Of a stretch of DNA of 64,000 nt, positions 9,523 through 19,114 are shown piece by piece. The position numbers and the translations under genes are program-made. The number at the start of each line of letters is the position of its first letter. Positions within the stretch are counted from its first letter, which is position 1. Source of the DNA: Limisphaerales bacterium. Its GTDB lineage: Bacteria; Verrucomicrobiota; Verrucomicrobiia; Limisphaerales; AAA164-E04. The DNA lies in NCBI GenBank assembly GCA_024761205.1, contig JAMASS010000022.1:1-64000 (forward strand), read 5' to 3'. The notes under the pieces were generated by a model. It saw nothing but the letters and a program-made list of their open reading frames with translations, was not told where the DNA came from and made no database searches.

Positions 9523-11670
9523 ATGGAAGACAAGATACTTAAGCTGCTGAACAGTAGGCACTACACTCCGGCAAACACCAGTAGAATCGCTCTTCAGCTC
9601 TCCCTCCCCAAAGGCAAACAATCTGCCCTCCTCGGTTGCCTGAAGCGTTTGGAGCGGTCCGGTGCAATCGCCCGCATCAAGGGGAATCGCTTCATCATTC
9701 CGGCCGAAGCGGATCTGATTCCCGGGCGCATCCAGATAACCCGCCAGGGCAAAGGCTTTCTCTCTCCCGACGATGAGAACCTGCCGGAGATTCTCATCCC
9801 ATCCAATGCGACGGGAACTGCGCTACACGAAGATCGGGTACTGGTTCGTCGAGACACACCGGCATCTTGCGAGAGGAAGGCGGGGGAGGGACTAGAAACC
9901 GGAACGGTTGTCCGCATATTGGAACGTCGGCGCACTCAGTTTATCGGTACGTTACAACGGGGTAGACAATTCCTCTATGTTATCCCTGACGATCCCAGAA
10001 TTCATTGTGACATCTATGTCCCGGTCCCACGTGATGTGAGCCGACCGGCGAGGACTGGTGATAAGGTTGTCGTTGAACTCCTTACTTGGGAATCAAAGCA
10101 TGCAAATCCAGAAGGGGAAGTGGTCGAGGTTCTGGGACCGCCAACCAAAGAGGGGGTGGACATGCTGTCTATTTTGCGTCAGTACGATCTTCCACTGCGA
10201 TTCCCACAGAGCGTGTTGAGGGAAGCTAGGCGGCTGGGCAATGAAGTCACGGCGACGGACCGAGAGGGCAGGGTGGATTGCCGAGGGCATGGGGTGATCA
10301 CGATCGACCCCGAGGATGCTAAAGACTTCGATGATGCATTCTTTCTCCGCCGGCTCGGTGGCAGTGAATGGAAGCTTTGGGTGCACATAGCCGATGTTTC
10401 CCACTATGTGCGCCCCGGATCGTATCTGGACAAGGAGGCGCAAAAAAGGGGGAACTCGACCTATCTGGTCGACCGTGTTATTCCGATGTTTCCCGAAGCC
10501 CTCAGCAACGAACTTTGTTCCCTCAAGCCAAATGTTGACCGTTTGACCAAGTGCGTCGAGTTTGTCCTTCGAGAAAACGGGGAAGTCATCCGTTCGAGGA
10601 CCTATTCGGCCACCATTCACTCAAAGCGACGTCTGGCATATGAGGAAGCCTTGGGGATCTTGCGAGAAAAACCTATCGACCGGATCGGCGAAATGCTTCA
10701 TCAAGCCAACAAATTGGCTCAAGCCATTCGCAAGCGGCGTTTTCGTGCGGGCTCCTTGGATCTGGACTTTCCGGAAAACAAAATTCACCTCAACGATGAC
10801 GGCACCGTCAATCGCGTCGAACTCGTCGAAAACGATATTTCGCACCAACTGATTGAGGAGTTTATGCTTTTGGCGAATGAGGCCATTGCTTCGCGCCTGA
10901 TGAGTCGACGCAGTCCAACGATTTACCGCATCCACGAACCCCCGGCGGAACGAAAACTGCGTGAGTATCGAGAGGAGGTGCTGTCACACAATATCCCTTG
11001 TGGCAATCTGCAGCAGCCAAGAGAAGTTCAAAAGCTCCTCAAACGACTGGCAACTGTACCTATCGGCAAGGCCCTGAAAATTGGGTTCCTCCGGTCGCTC
11101 ATGCGGGCGCGCTATGCCACCTCTCCCATTGGGCACTATGGGTTAGCGAAAGCGAAGTATACCCATTTTACATCACCCATTCGGCGGTATGCCGATTTGG
11201 TGGCTCACCGGAGTCTCTTCGAGAAACACAAGCCTGCGGATTTGAAAAAGGTTGCGGATCATATTTCGTTAACGGAGCGAAACTCTGCCGATGCAGAGCG
11301 CGACAGCAAGGAAGTCAAACTCTTTGCTTACCTCAGCGGTCAGATCAAGTCTGGGCAGTTGGAGTCGTATTCTGCGCTGGTCACCGAAGTTCGCAATTTC
11401 GGCTTCTTTGTTGATGTCGAATCGCTCGGGCTCGGAGGTCTGGTGCCCTTGTCCATCCTGGAAGACGATTTTTACGTCTTTAACACCACCACTCAAGAAA
11501 TCCGCGGTCGAACCAATCGCCGAGTGATCAGAATCGGTGACCTAGTTGATATTCAGGTGGCAAAGATTGACACCTTCAAAAAACAGATCGATTTTCGTCT
11601 CAGCCCAAGTAAGGACAGGAAGCAAATCCGGCCCAAGAAGAAATCGCGGCAATCAAGGCGACGGCGTTAG
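9523..11670 (+). CDS. rnr: Ribonuclease R
   Basis: A 3'-5' exoribonuclease of 715 residues, somewhat shorter than the Escherichia coli enzyme (about 810). In order: an N-terminal winged helix (about 1-65), cold-shock-like OB domains (about 65-225), the catalytic RNB domain and a C-terminal S1 domain (about 625-700). The metal-binding motif DPEDAKDFDDA lies at residues 262-272 (Asp262, Asp268, Asp270 and Asp271 intact). The RNB end carries ARYATSPIGHYGLA and YTHFTSPIRRYADL. The protein ends in a Lys/Arg tail (KKKSRQSRRRR) as is usual for RNase R. It follows the DEAD-box helicase by 57 bases, consistent with co-expression. RNase R degrades structured RNA and helps in rRNA quality control. Confidence 0.95.
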   Translation: MEDKILKLLNSRHYTPANTSRIALQLSLPKGKQSALLGCLKRLERSGAIARIKGNRFIIPAEADLIPGRIQITRQGKGFLSPDDENLPEILIPSNATGTALHEDRVLVRRDTPASCERKAGEGLETGTVVRILERRRTQFIGTLQRGRQFLYVIPDDPRIHCDIYVPVPRDVSRPARTGDKVVVELLTWESKHANPEGEVVEVLGPPTKEGVDMLSILRQYDLPLRFPQSVLREARRLGNEVTATDREGRVDCRGHGVITIDPEDAKDFDDAFFLRRLGGSEWKLWVHIADVSHYVRPGSYLDKEAQKRGNSTYLVDRVIPMFPEALSNELCSLKPNVDRLTKCVEFVLRENGEVIRSRTYSATIHSKRRLAYEEALGILREKPIDRIGEMLHQANKLAQAIRKRRFRAGSLDLDFPENKIHLNDDGTVNRVELVENDISHQLIEEFMLLANEAIASRLMSRRSPTIYRIHEPPAERKLREYREEVLSHNIPCGNLQQPREVQKLLKRLATVPIGKALKIGFLRSLMRARYATSPIGHYGLAKAKYTHFTSPIRRYADLVAHRSLFEKHKPADLKKVADHISLTERNSADAERDSKEVKLFAYLSGQIKSGQLESYSALVTEVRNFGFFVDVESLGLGGLVPLSILEDDFYVFNTTTQEIRGRTNRRVIRIGDLVDIQVAKIDTFKKQIDFRLSPSKDRKQIRPKKKSRQSRRRR

Positions 11671-11771
11671 AGAGACTGAGGTGGCCGTTGCCGTGCGCTG
11701 ATTCGCTGACAGTGAACAAGGCAAATCTATCAAAGGTTGTAGCTTGGAATTGGTCTCGGCAATCTCACAGC

Positions 11772-12711
11772 CTATGCCTGCAGCCGGGGAATCTGCTTGT
11801 CCAACGCCGCCGCCCGAGCCTGCCCCGCCGTCCGCTGCTTGGGTGTCAATCGCTTTTCAAGACTCTCAACGAGCATCTCCGCATATTCAAATCCCCGAGC
11901 CTTGCTTAACAAGTACCAAGCGTAACCCTCAACGTCATTCTGCGGCACGCCTACATCCTGACTATACATCGCGCCCAGGAAGAATTGCGCCTCGGGATGT
12001 CCTTGCTCGGCGGCTTTTCGATACCATTGGGCCGCCTTGGCCTTGGCGTCATCCTTCGGCATGTCGTCCCTACCACAATAATACCACACGCCAAGCTTGA
12101 ATTGCGCCGAGGCATTTCCTTGGTGGGCGGCTTTCCGATACCACTTGACCGCCTCGGCGTCATTCTTCGGCACACCCTCGCCAAAGTCATACATCCGGCC
12201 CAGGTTAAATTGCGCCTCGGGATGTCCTTGCTGGGCGGCTTTCTGATACCATTTGACTGCTTCGGTGTCATCCTTCGGCACGCCTTCGCCAAGGTCATAC
12301 ATCCGGCCCAGGTTAAATTGCGCCTCGGGATGACCTTGTTGGGCGGCTTTTCGAAACCATTTGACCGCCTTGGCCTTGGCGTCATCCTTCGGCACGCCCT
12401 CGCCAAAGTCATACATCTGGCCCAGGTTGAATTGTGCCCTGGCATGGCCTTGCTGGGCGGCTTTCCGATACCATTGGGCCGCCTCGGCGTCATCCTGCGC
12501 CACGCCTTGGCCACAGGCATACCTCACGCCAAGGTTAAATTGCGCTTTGGCATCCCCTTGCTCGGCGGCTTGGCGAAGCCACTTGACCGCCTCAACGTCA
12601 TTCTTCGGCATACCCTCGGCCCTTTTCATACCTCGCGCCTAGGTTGAATTGCGCCTTGGCATTCCCTCGCTCAGCGGCTTTCCGACGCCAATAAGTCCAA
12701 AGTGACTTCAT
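11772..12711 (-). pseudogene. Sel1-repeat protein gene with an N-terminal frameshift
   Basis: From 12629 down, an open frame of 285 codons encodes about six Sel1 repeats of 36-38 residues. The repeat core is KAAQQGHPEAQFNLGRMY; two repeats carry an extra AKA insert. The C-terminus is the usual degenerate cap (RLTPKQRTAGQARAAA). Upstream in another frame, from ATG at 12711, the sequence reads MKSLWTYWRRKAAERGNAK and AQFNLGARYEKG, a further half repeat. One extra C in AAGGGCCGAGGG (about 12615) separates the two. Removing it joins the frames, giving ARYEKGEGMPKNDVEA. So either the gene is frameshifted or the assembly has a one-base error. The visible start at 12629 would lie inside a repeat and is probably not used. 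Sel1 proteins serve as protein-protein scaffolds; the partner is unknown. No signal peptide is visible. Confidence 0.8.
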
Positions 12712-13017
12712 CTGCCGAATGTCGAGGATTTTTAATCTGTTTCACAGCTAAATAAATGGATGGACCGTTCCCGGAGCATCGGCCTCATGTCAAACTTGCG
12801 GCAGGGAGCGGATGCAAGCCATGGCAAAAGGAAAAAGGCGGCCTTGCTTCTCTGTTGCCCTGATTGGGGCGGCGGGTTCGGGGGGGAGGCGTCGGTGCTT
12901 ACATTGGGGGGGGGGTGGCGGGGTCTTCAACTCGGTTGGGGTTTGGCAGACAGGGGAGCCCGGCGGATTTTGGCGGTTTGGTCGGGGAAGCCGTGGTTGT
13001 GAGGCGTCGTCTGAGCG
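12712..13017. other. G-rich leader with a ten-G tract
   Basis: The approximately 300 bases between the divergent Sel1 and SNF2 genes hold both presumed promoters. From about 12860 the plus strand is extremely G-rich, including ten consecutive G at 12906-12915 followed by GGCGGGG and GGTTGGGG. This could fold as a G-quadruplex or vary in length. No open frame here is convincing. Confidence 0.6.
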
Positions 13018-16000
13018 GTGGAATTTATGGAAGGTGGGTGTATTCGGATGCTTGCGGAGGGAGAATCCATTTTTTTCTCGAAATCAGATTTGGACTTGCG
13101 AGATTGCGGGGTGTTTATGGGCGGGGTGAAGTTGTCGGAAAGGTTTTTGGCTGAAATCGCCGGTTGGGAGGCGATGAAGCAGGCGCGGGTCTTGTTGGCT
13201 GATGGCCGGATATTGAGCGGAGATTGGACGCCGCCGGTGCTAAGGGGGGTTGTGCAAACGGGGGAGGGCGGCTCGTTGCGTTCGGGTTTGGTGGTCAAGA
13301 GCAAGGTGGATATCGAGAATTTGTGCTCTTGTCGGCAGGCACGGCAGTGGGGGGCGATGTGCGCGCATTCCATCGGGGTCGGGTTGCGTGTTTTGCAGCG
13401 GGAAGGGCAGAAGGAAATGGAGGTGAGGGCGACGAGAGCGAATGACCGAGGGGGAACGCGAACCGTGAGCGCGGCGAGGGCAAGGGGACGGCTGCGGAGG
13501 CGGTTTGCGGCTAGTGATGATGATGTGACATTAAGACTATGGGCGGTCTTTCCGCCGAATTGGAAAGCGAGGTTGGCGCAGGGCAGGGTGACTCTCTATT
13601 TTGAAGGCGAGACGGCTGCGGGGCGGCGCCCGCTGAATGCGGTGCCGGTAGGGAATGAGTATCGGATTGGAGCCGAGGATGTCCGGTTGCTAGACCATCT
13701 TGAACTGTTGGCCGGGGGGCGGACGCCGGCAATGTGGCCCTTTGATTTGGCTTTGTTCGCCGAGTTGGTTTCCGTGATTGAAGGGCATCCGCGCTTGTCG
13801 GTCGGGCGGCAGGAGGCCCTCACGGTGAGTGCGCGACCTTGGGTGCCGGCTATGTCCGTCACGCTGGAGGATTCCGGAGAAGTGCGGTTGCAGGTGACAG
13901 AGTCGACTGCGGGTTTGGTGTGGGTTCCCGGAAAGAAATTTTATGTGGCTTCCGACTCGGGGATTCAGCTGATGGGATTGCCTTTGAGTTGTGCGGCGGT
14001 GCTGCAAGGCGAGGTGGTGCTCAATCGTTTTCAGGTGCCGGAGTTTCTGCGGGTCAGCGGCGTTTTTCTGGCGGGTGAGTCCAGCTGTCAGGCCAACTTC
14101 ACGTTAGATCAATTTGAGTTTGTTTCTTCGGTGCCGGCTTTTTCATTAGAATTGGCGGGTGGTTTGGCGCGGCTCCGCGCGCGGATTGGCTGCATCTATG
14201 GTTCTCGGGTGCTGACGCTTGGGTTGGGTGCCAAGGATGAGACGGTCTGGGTGCCGGCTCCTGAGTCGAAATGGCGTTACTTGGCGCGAGATCCGGTTGC
14301 CGAGCCCAAGGCGTTGAATCGGGTGCTTCGCTATGGGTTTCGGGGACCGGATGACGGGGGATGGTATGAGCTGCGAGGGCAGGATGCTGTGGTGGATTTT
14401 TTCGCGCGGGAGTACTCGAAGTTAACGCGTGATTGGGAGGTCCGGCTGGAGGAAGGGCTGCAAGGGAGCGCCGAGGAGCACTTGGAAACGGTGGTGCCGC
14501 GATTTGAGGTCCGGTCGTCGGGAATCGAATGGTTGGATTTTCGGGTGGCTTATGCCTCAGATGCCGGCACGCGGTTTAGTGAGGCGGAGATTCAGCAATG
14601 GCTTTTGTCAGGTCGAGCGCACCGTAGATTGAGTAATGGAAAGATCGCCATGCTGGATACGGAGGCGATGGAGGAGTTTAAGGAAGTATTGCGGGATTGT
14701 GCCCCGGAGCAGCGGGATGGCGGGTATCGGATTGCATCTGTTCAAGCGGGGTTTTTGGATGCTTCTATTCAGGAGTTGGGCTGGACTTTTTCCGGCAAGG
14801 TAAATTGGCGAGATCGGGTCGAGGCACTGTTGGGGGATCGGGTCGAGGTGCCTTATTTAGGTGCGCTGGATTCGGTTTTGCGGGATTATCAGAAGAAGGG
14901 TGTGGCGTGGCTTGATTTCCTGCGGCGTTCGGAATTTGGAGGGATTCTCGCTGATGAAATGGGGTTGGGGAAGACGCTACAGGTTTTGGCTATGTTGAGG
15001 GCGGTCCGAGGGTCGTTCGGGCCGGGTCACGAGGGCTGCGTCAAGGCGTTGGTCGTGTGCCCGACTAGTTTGGTCTTCAACTGGGTGAATGAGGTAAGGC
15101 GATTTGTTCCCGAGCTGCGAGTGTTGGCGTTGCAGGGGCAAGAAAGAAAAGGGCGGTTTCATGAAATTGATGGTCACGATCTCACGGTGACAAGCTACGC
15201 CTTGATTCGGCGGGATTTGGATCATTATCGAGAGCGGAAATTTAATTTTGTGGTCTTGGACGAAGCGCAGCATATCAAGAATCGGGAAACGCAGAATGCT
15301 AAGGCGGTGAAGGCGGTGAGGGGGAAGCATCGATTTGTGCTGACGGGAACGCCGATGGAGAATTCGGTGCTGGATTTGTGGTCGATTTTCGATTTCTTGC
15401 TGCCGGGTTACTTGGGAAGTGCGAATGATTTTCGAGATCGGTACGAGGTTCCGATCGTCAAGGAGAAGCGGCCGGAAGTGATGGAGCGATTGGGACGGCG
15501 TCTGCGTCCTTTTGTTTTGCGTCGGACTAAACGGGAAGTCGCTCCGGAGTTGCCCGAGAAGCTGGAGCAGACGGTGATCTGCCCTCTGAATACAGAACAG
15601 CGGGAGGTCTATGCCCAAGTGATGGATGTGAGTCGCCGTGAGGTGTTGTCGGGTTTGGATCAAGGAGGTGGAAAGCAACGGATGATGATCCTCAATGTGT
15701 TGGTGCGGCTCCGACAGATTTGTTGTGACTTGCGTTTGTTGCAGCTCCCGGAAACGCCCAAGGAATCGTCGGGAAAACTCGGCGTGTTTCAGGAATTACT
15801 CGAGCAGGTGCTTGATGGGAATCATCGCGTCTTGGTCTTTAGCCAGTTCGTCAGCATGCTGCATCTGATGCGTCAGCACTTGGGAGAGTGGGCGATTGAA
15901 TACTGCTATCTCGATGGCTCGACTCGGGATCGGGGGGCGGTGGTGGATCGATTTCAGAAGAGTTCGATTCCTGTGTTTCTGATCAGTTTGAAGGCTGGAG

Positions 16001-16275
16001 GTACGGGGCTGAATTTGACGGGAGCGGATACGGTGATCCATTTCGATCCGTGGTGGAATCCTGCGATTGAGGATCAAGCGACCGGGCGGGCGCATCGAAT
16101 CGGTCAAACGCGGGTGGTAACGAGCTATAAGCTGATTGCAGAGGATACGGTGGAGCAGAAGATATTGCAGTTGCAGGAACGAAAACGGGAGATGATTGAG
16201 GGGGCGTTGGGGGCGGAGAACCAATTTGTGGAGTCGTTGACGGTGGAGGATTTTCGGGAATTGTTTTCTGACTAA
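13018..16275 (+). CDS. SNF2-family helicase with SWIM zinc finger
   Basis: A 1085-residue (from GTG at 13018) DNA-dependent ATPase of the SNF2/Rad54-like superfamily II group. A SWIM zinc-binding motif lies at C103-x-C105-x8-C114-x-H116. The middle (about 150-610) is a poorly conserved bacterial SNF2-associated region. The ATPase core follows: Walker A in ADEMGLGKT (Lys652), DEAQ box at 748-751, LTGTPMEN, and in the second lobe VFSQFVSML, LKAGGTGLNL, FDPWWNPA and GRAHRIGQ. Such proteins remodel protein-DNA complexes, often in repair or transcription. Alternative starts exist at ATG 13027 or 13048; an in-frame stop at 13012 limits the 5' end. The codons are markedly G-rich compared with plus-strand genes after 38 kb. 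Confidence 0.93.
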   Translation: MEFMEGGCIRMLAEGESIFFSKSDLDLRDCGVFMGGVKLSERFLAEIAGWEAMKQARVLLADGRILSGDWTPPVLRGVVQTGEGGSLRSGLVVKSKVDIENLCSCRQARQWGAMCAHSIGVGLRVLQREGQKEMEVRATRANDRGGTRTVSAARARGRLRRRFAASDDDVTLRLWAVFPPNWKARLAQGRVTLYFEGETAAGRRPLNAVPVGNEYRIGAEDVRLLDHLELLAGGRTPAMWPFDLALFAELVSVIEGHPRLSVGRQEALTVSARPWVPAMSVTLEDSGEVRLQVTESTAGLVWVPGKKFYVASDSGIQLMGLPLSCAAVLQGEVVLNRFQVPEFLRVSGVFLAGESSCQANFTLDQFEFVSSVPAFSLELAGGLARLRARIGCIYGSRVLTLGLGAKDETVWVPAPESKWRYLARDPVAEPKALNRVLRYGFRGPDDGGWYELRGQDAVVDFFAREYSKLTRDWEVRLEEGLQGSAEEHLETVVPRFEVRSSGIEWLDFRVAYASDAGTRFSEAEIQQWLLSGRAHRRLSNGKIAMLDTEAMEEFKEVLRDCAPEQRDGGYRIASVQAGFLDASIQELGWTFSGKVNWRDRVEALLGDRVEVPYLGALDSVLRDYQKKGVAWLDFLRRSEFGGILADEMGLGKTLQVLAMLRAVRGSFGPGHEGCVKALVVCPTSLVFNWVNEVRRFVPELRVLALQGQERKGRFHEIDGHDLTVTSYALIRRDLDHYRERKFNFVVLDEAQHIKNRETQNAKAVKAVRGKHRFVLTGTPMENSVLDLWSIFDFLLPGYLGSANDFRDRYEVPIVKEKRPEVMERLGRRLRPFVLRRTKREVAPELPEKLEQTVICPLNTEQREVYAQVMDVSRREVLSGLDQGGGKQRMMILNVLVRLRQICCDLRLLQLPETPKESSGKLGVFQELLEQVLDGNHRVLVFSQFVSMLHLMRQHLGEWAIEYCYLDGSTRDRGAVVDRFQKSSIPVFLISLKAGGTGLNLTGADTVIHFDPWWNPAIEDQATGRAHRIGQTRVVTSYKLIAEDTVEQKILQLQERKREMIEGALGAENQFVESLTVEDFRELFSD

Positions 16276-16478
16276 GGCTTAAGGTTTAATTGGGCGGGGC
16301 GAGACACGTCGAGCCGCATTGAGGGTTAGGTCCAAGTTCAAGGTTCTAAGCATTGGGGATTCCGTCCTCTTTTGCTGAGCTGCAGAGGATGGCGGCTCGC
16401 CCTGTTTTTTGTGGCCTGCCCACAGCTGTTTTACGTTCGGGGCTTGAAATGATAGGTGATGGGCATAGGGTCCGGTGT

Positions 16479-18368
16479 ATGCTTTCTTACTGGTTGATTT
16501 CCGTTTTTGTATTTGCGCTTTCCTTGACTTCACTGACTGCGGTCGAGCGGCCGAATATCGTTTGGTTATCTGCGGAGGATATTGGTCCTCACTTGGGGTG
16601 CTTCGGTGATCCACATGCGATCACGCCGCATTTGGATCGTTTGGCGACGGAGGGGGTTCGGTATACGCGGACGTTCACGACGGCTGGAGTGTGCGCCCCG
16701 TGTCGGAGCGGGATTATTACCGGAATGTATCAGACGACGTTGGGGACGCAGCATATGCGGTGTCGGGCAAAGTTGCCGTCGTTTATCAAACCGTTTACGG
16801 TCTATTTGCGGGAGGCGGGTTATTATTGTTCGAACAATTCCAAGACGGATTATCAGTTTGAGCCCCCGGCGAACACTTGGGATGAGTCGAGTGATCGGGC
16901 ACATTGGCGACGAAGATCCGATCGGCTTCAGCCTTTCTTTTCCGTTTTCAATTTTGGCGGATGTCACGAAAGCGGTATTGCGAACGAAGGCAAATATCTC
17001 TCAGTCACTCAGGGATTGAAGGCGTCACAACGTCAAGATCCCCAAGCGTTATCGACATTTCCGCCCTATTATCCGGAGAGCCCGATTGCACGGGAGGATT
17101 GGAAGCGCAATTACGAATTGATCACGGCGATGGATGTGTGGGTGGGGGATATCATTCGGCAGTTGAAGGAGGACGGATTGTATGAGGATACCATTATCTT
17201 TTTTTGGTCGGATCACGGAGTAGGGCTGCCGCGGGCTAAGCGATGGCTGTATGATTCCGGGACGCACATCCCTTTGATCGTGCGAGTTCCCGAGCGTTGG
17301 CGTCTGCCGGGTCAAGGACGGCCCGGTGCGGCCACGGATCGTTTGGTGAGTTCGATTGATTTTGGTCCGACGGTGCTGAATCTTGCCGGGCTGAAGGTCC
17401 CTGAGCATGTGCAGGGGATTCCCTTTCTTGGAGGCTCGCTTCCGACGCCGCGAGCATTTGTTTATGGGGCGCGGGACCGAATGGACGAGCGGTATGACAT
17501 CATTCGGATGGTGCGTGACAAACGCTTCAAGTACATCCGGAACTACGAACCACTCAAGACGTTCTATCAGTACATGAATACCCCGGAGAAGGGTGCCACC
17601 ATGACCGAGCTTCGGCGGCGTCATGAGGCAGGGACGTTGCGTGTGACTGCGGACTATTTCTTTTCATCGACCAAACCGACTGAGGAGCTCTATGACACGC
17701 AGGCGGACCCTCACGAGCTCAAGAACTTGGCGAATGATTCCCGGTATGCGGTTCAGTTGATGACGATGCGTGAGGTTCACTTGACTTGGGTTAAGGAAAC
17801 GCGGGATCTTGGCTTGATTGCGGAGCCGTTGTTGGTTGAACGCGAAAAAGCCATTGGACACCGGTATGGGATTCTTCGCCAGGGCGATGAAGGCGCTTTG
17901 TCACAACGGGTGGCCCGCGTGGCTGCTTTGGCGTCTGGAGGAGTGAGCGGTCTCCATCAACTGATTGAAGCGCTGGAGGATACAGACGCGGCGGTTCGTT
18001 ATTGGGGGGCGGTTGGGGTCGCCAATTTGGGGCTGTCGGCTGCCTCTGCTGAATCTGTAGTTCGGAAAACGCTCAAAGATTTGGCTCCGGTTGTGAGGGT
18101 GGCAGCGGCGCATGCTTTGTGTCGACTGGATCAACCAAGGGACGCGCTGCCGGTGCTGACGAGAGTCCTCAAAGAGGGTGAGCAATGGGAACGGCTACAC
18201 GCCGCGATTGTGTTGGATGAGATCGACGAACAAGCGCGGCCGGTGATCGAGGCTATGCGAGCGGCTCTAACGCCGCGACGAGATTTGTATGCCGGTGGTA
18301 AGTATACGGTGCGAGTAATTAATCGTGCTTTGAACCAATTGGAGGGAACGAACCGGACGGTCCGTTAG
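16479..18368 (+). CDS. Sulfatase (N-sulfatase/arylsulfatase-like) with HEAT-like C-terminus
   Basis: A secreted sulfatase of 629 residues. ATG at 16479 gives a proper signal peptide (MLSYWLISVFVFALSL), so the longer frame from 16353 is not used. The metal-binding start PNIVWLSAEDIGPHLG is followed by the formylglycine motif C72-A-P-C-R76. The active site also includes FWSDHGVGLPRAKRWLYDSG and a C-terminal LYDTQADPHELKNLA signature. Residues about 470-620 form HEAT-like repeats (TDAAVRYWGAVGVANLG, VRVAAAHALCRL), an addition common in Verrucomicrobial sulfatases. Cys72 would need conversion by a formylglycine-generating enzyme, and none is visible here. Likely role: removal of sulfate from an extracellular polysaccharide or amino sugar. 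Confidence 0.93.
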   Translation: MLSYWLISVFVFALSLTSLTAVERPNIVWLSAEDIGPHLGCFGDPHAITPHLDRLATEGVRYTRTFTTAGVCAPCRSGIITGMYQTTLGTQHMRCRAKLPSFIKPFTVYLREAGYYCSNNSKTDYQFEPPANTWDESSDRAHWRRRSDRLQPFFSVFNFGGCHESGIANEGKYLSVTQGLKASQRQDPQALSTFPPYYPESPIAREDWKRNYELITAMDVWVGDIIRQLKEDGLYEDTIIFFWSDHGVGLPRAKRWLYDSGTHIPLIVRVPERWRLPGQGRPGAATDRLVSSIDFGPTVLNLAGLKVPEHVQGIPFLGGSLPTPRAFVYGARDRMDERYDIIRMVRDKRFKYIRNYEPLKTFYQYMNTPEKGATMTELRRRHEAGTLRVTADYFFSSTKPTEELYDTQADPHELKNLANDSRYAVQLMTMREVHLTWVKETRDLGLIAEPLLVEREKAIGHRYGILRQGDEGALSQRVARVAALASGGVSGLHQLIEALEDTDAAVRYWGAVGVANLGLSAASAESVVRKTLKDLAPVVRVAAAHALCRLDQPRDALPVLTRVLKEGEQWERLHAAIVLDEIDEQARPVIEAMRAALTPRRDLYAGGKYTVRVINRALNQLEGTNRTVR

Positions 18369-19114
18369 GGACGGACTTTGTTTTTTGAACAGAAGAAAGC
18401 GAAAAAAACAGGGTTGGGAAGTGATTATTTTTTCTGTGTTGGTGGCGGTCGGGCTTGCTGGAATGAAAGGGGATTAGTGATGAAGTTGGCGCGTTGAAGA
18501 TTTTCATCGAATATCTCCATTGGTTTGGAGGGCGTGATGTGGTCGACCTCGAGCTTGTTGAGGTGAGCGCTGGCTGAGAAAAAGAAAACAGTCGCTTTTT
18601 GAGAACCGAAGTGTAGCCCCATTCGCGTGCGCAGCATTTTGGGATCGAATGATGCTCGGATACGGGTGGATAAGGGTAGTGGGAGCTTTCAGGCGTCACG
18701 GCAGCGGATTTATGGAGAGGATACCGACGGTCCTTTGGACTCTGCTTTCGCCGGCGTTGCCGCCGGAACGCTTGCCCGTCTCCTTTCGCCATTCGTCTTC
18801 CCGTCACCCAAGGGACTCTTCCTTAAGAGCCGTCGAACCCTGTTTCAGCGAGCGGGATTCCCCCCTTGGCTCTTCCCGCAGGGGGATGGCTGTCGTCTGA
18901 AATCTTGGCGGACCCGCAATGCTCCCAGAATCAATCGCATGGATCTTCCACGTATCGCATTGATTGCCCAGCCGCGTGCGCCATGTCTCACCTTCCTCTT
19001 TTTGAACCGCGGGCTTATAGCCAGGCTCCAGACACTTTCCGCTTTTCTATTGAATACTTCCAAGTATGTTTGCGCTGGTAGAAGAGTGTGCTGGTTCATG
19101 GTTAGTTCCGATAC
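18369..19114. other. Intergenic region before lepA, possible gene remnant
   Basis: About 745 bases without an intact gene. On the minus strand at 18425-18637 a 70-codon frame (containing KLEVDHITPSKPMEIF) has protein-like composition and might be the end of a decayed gene, but no family could be named. The rest, including the lepA promoter region, showed no clear elements. Confidence 0.4.

Noticed and set aside
11985-12647. Plus-strand repetitive frame of 220 codons
   Set aside because: Mirror of the Sel1 repeats on the other strand.
14977-15678. Minus-strand frame of 233 codons
   Set aside because: Antisense to the SNF2 ATPase core.
18425-18637. Possible HNH endonuclease (VDH motif)
   Set aside because: Only a VDHITP triplet resembles HNH; no second His or Asn-rich pattern is present.
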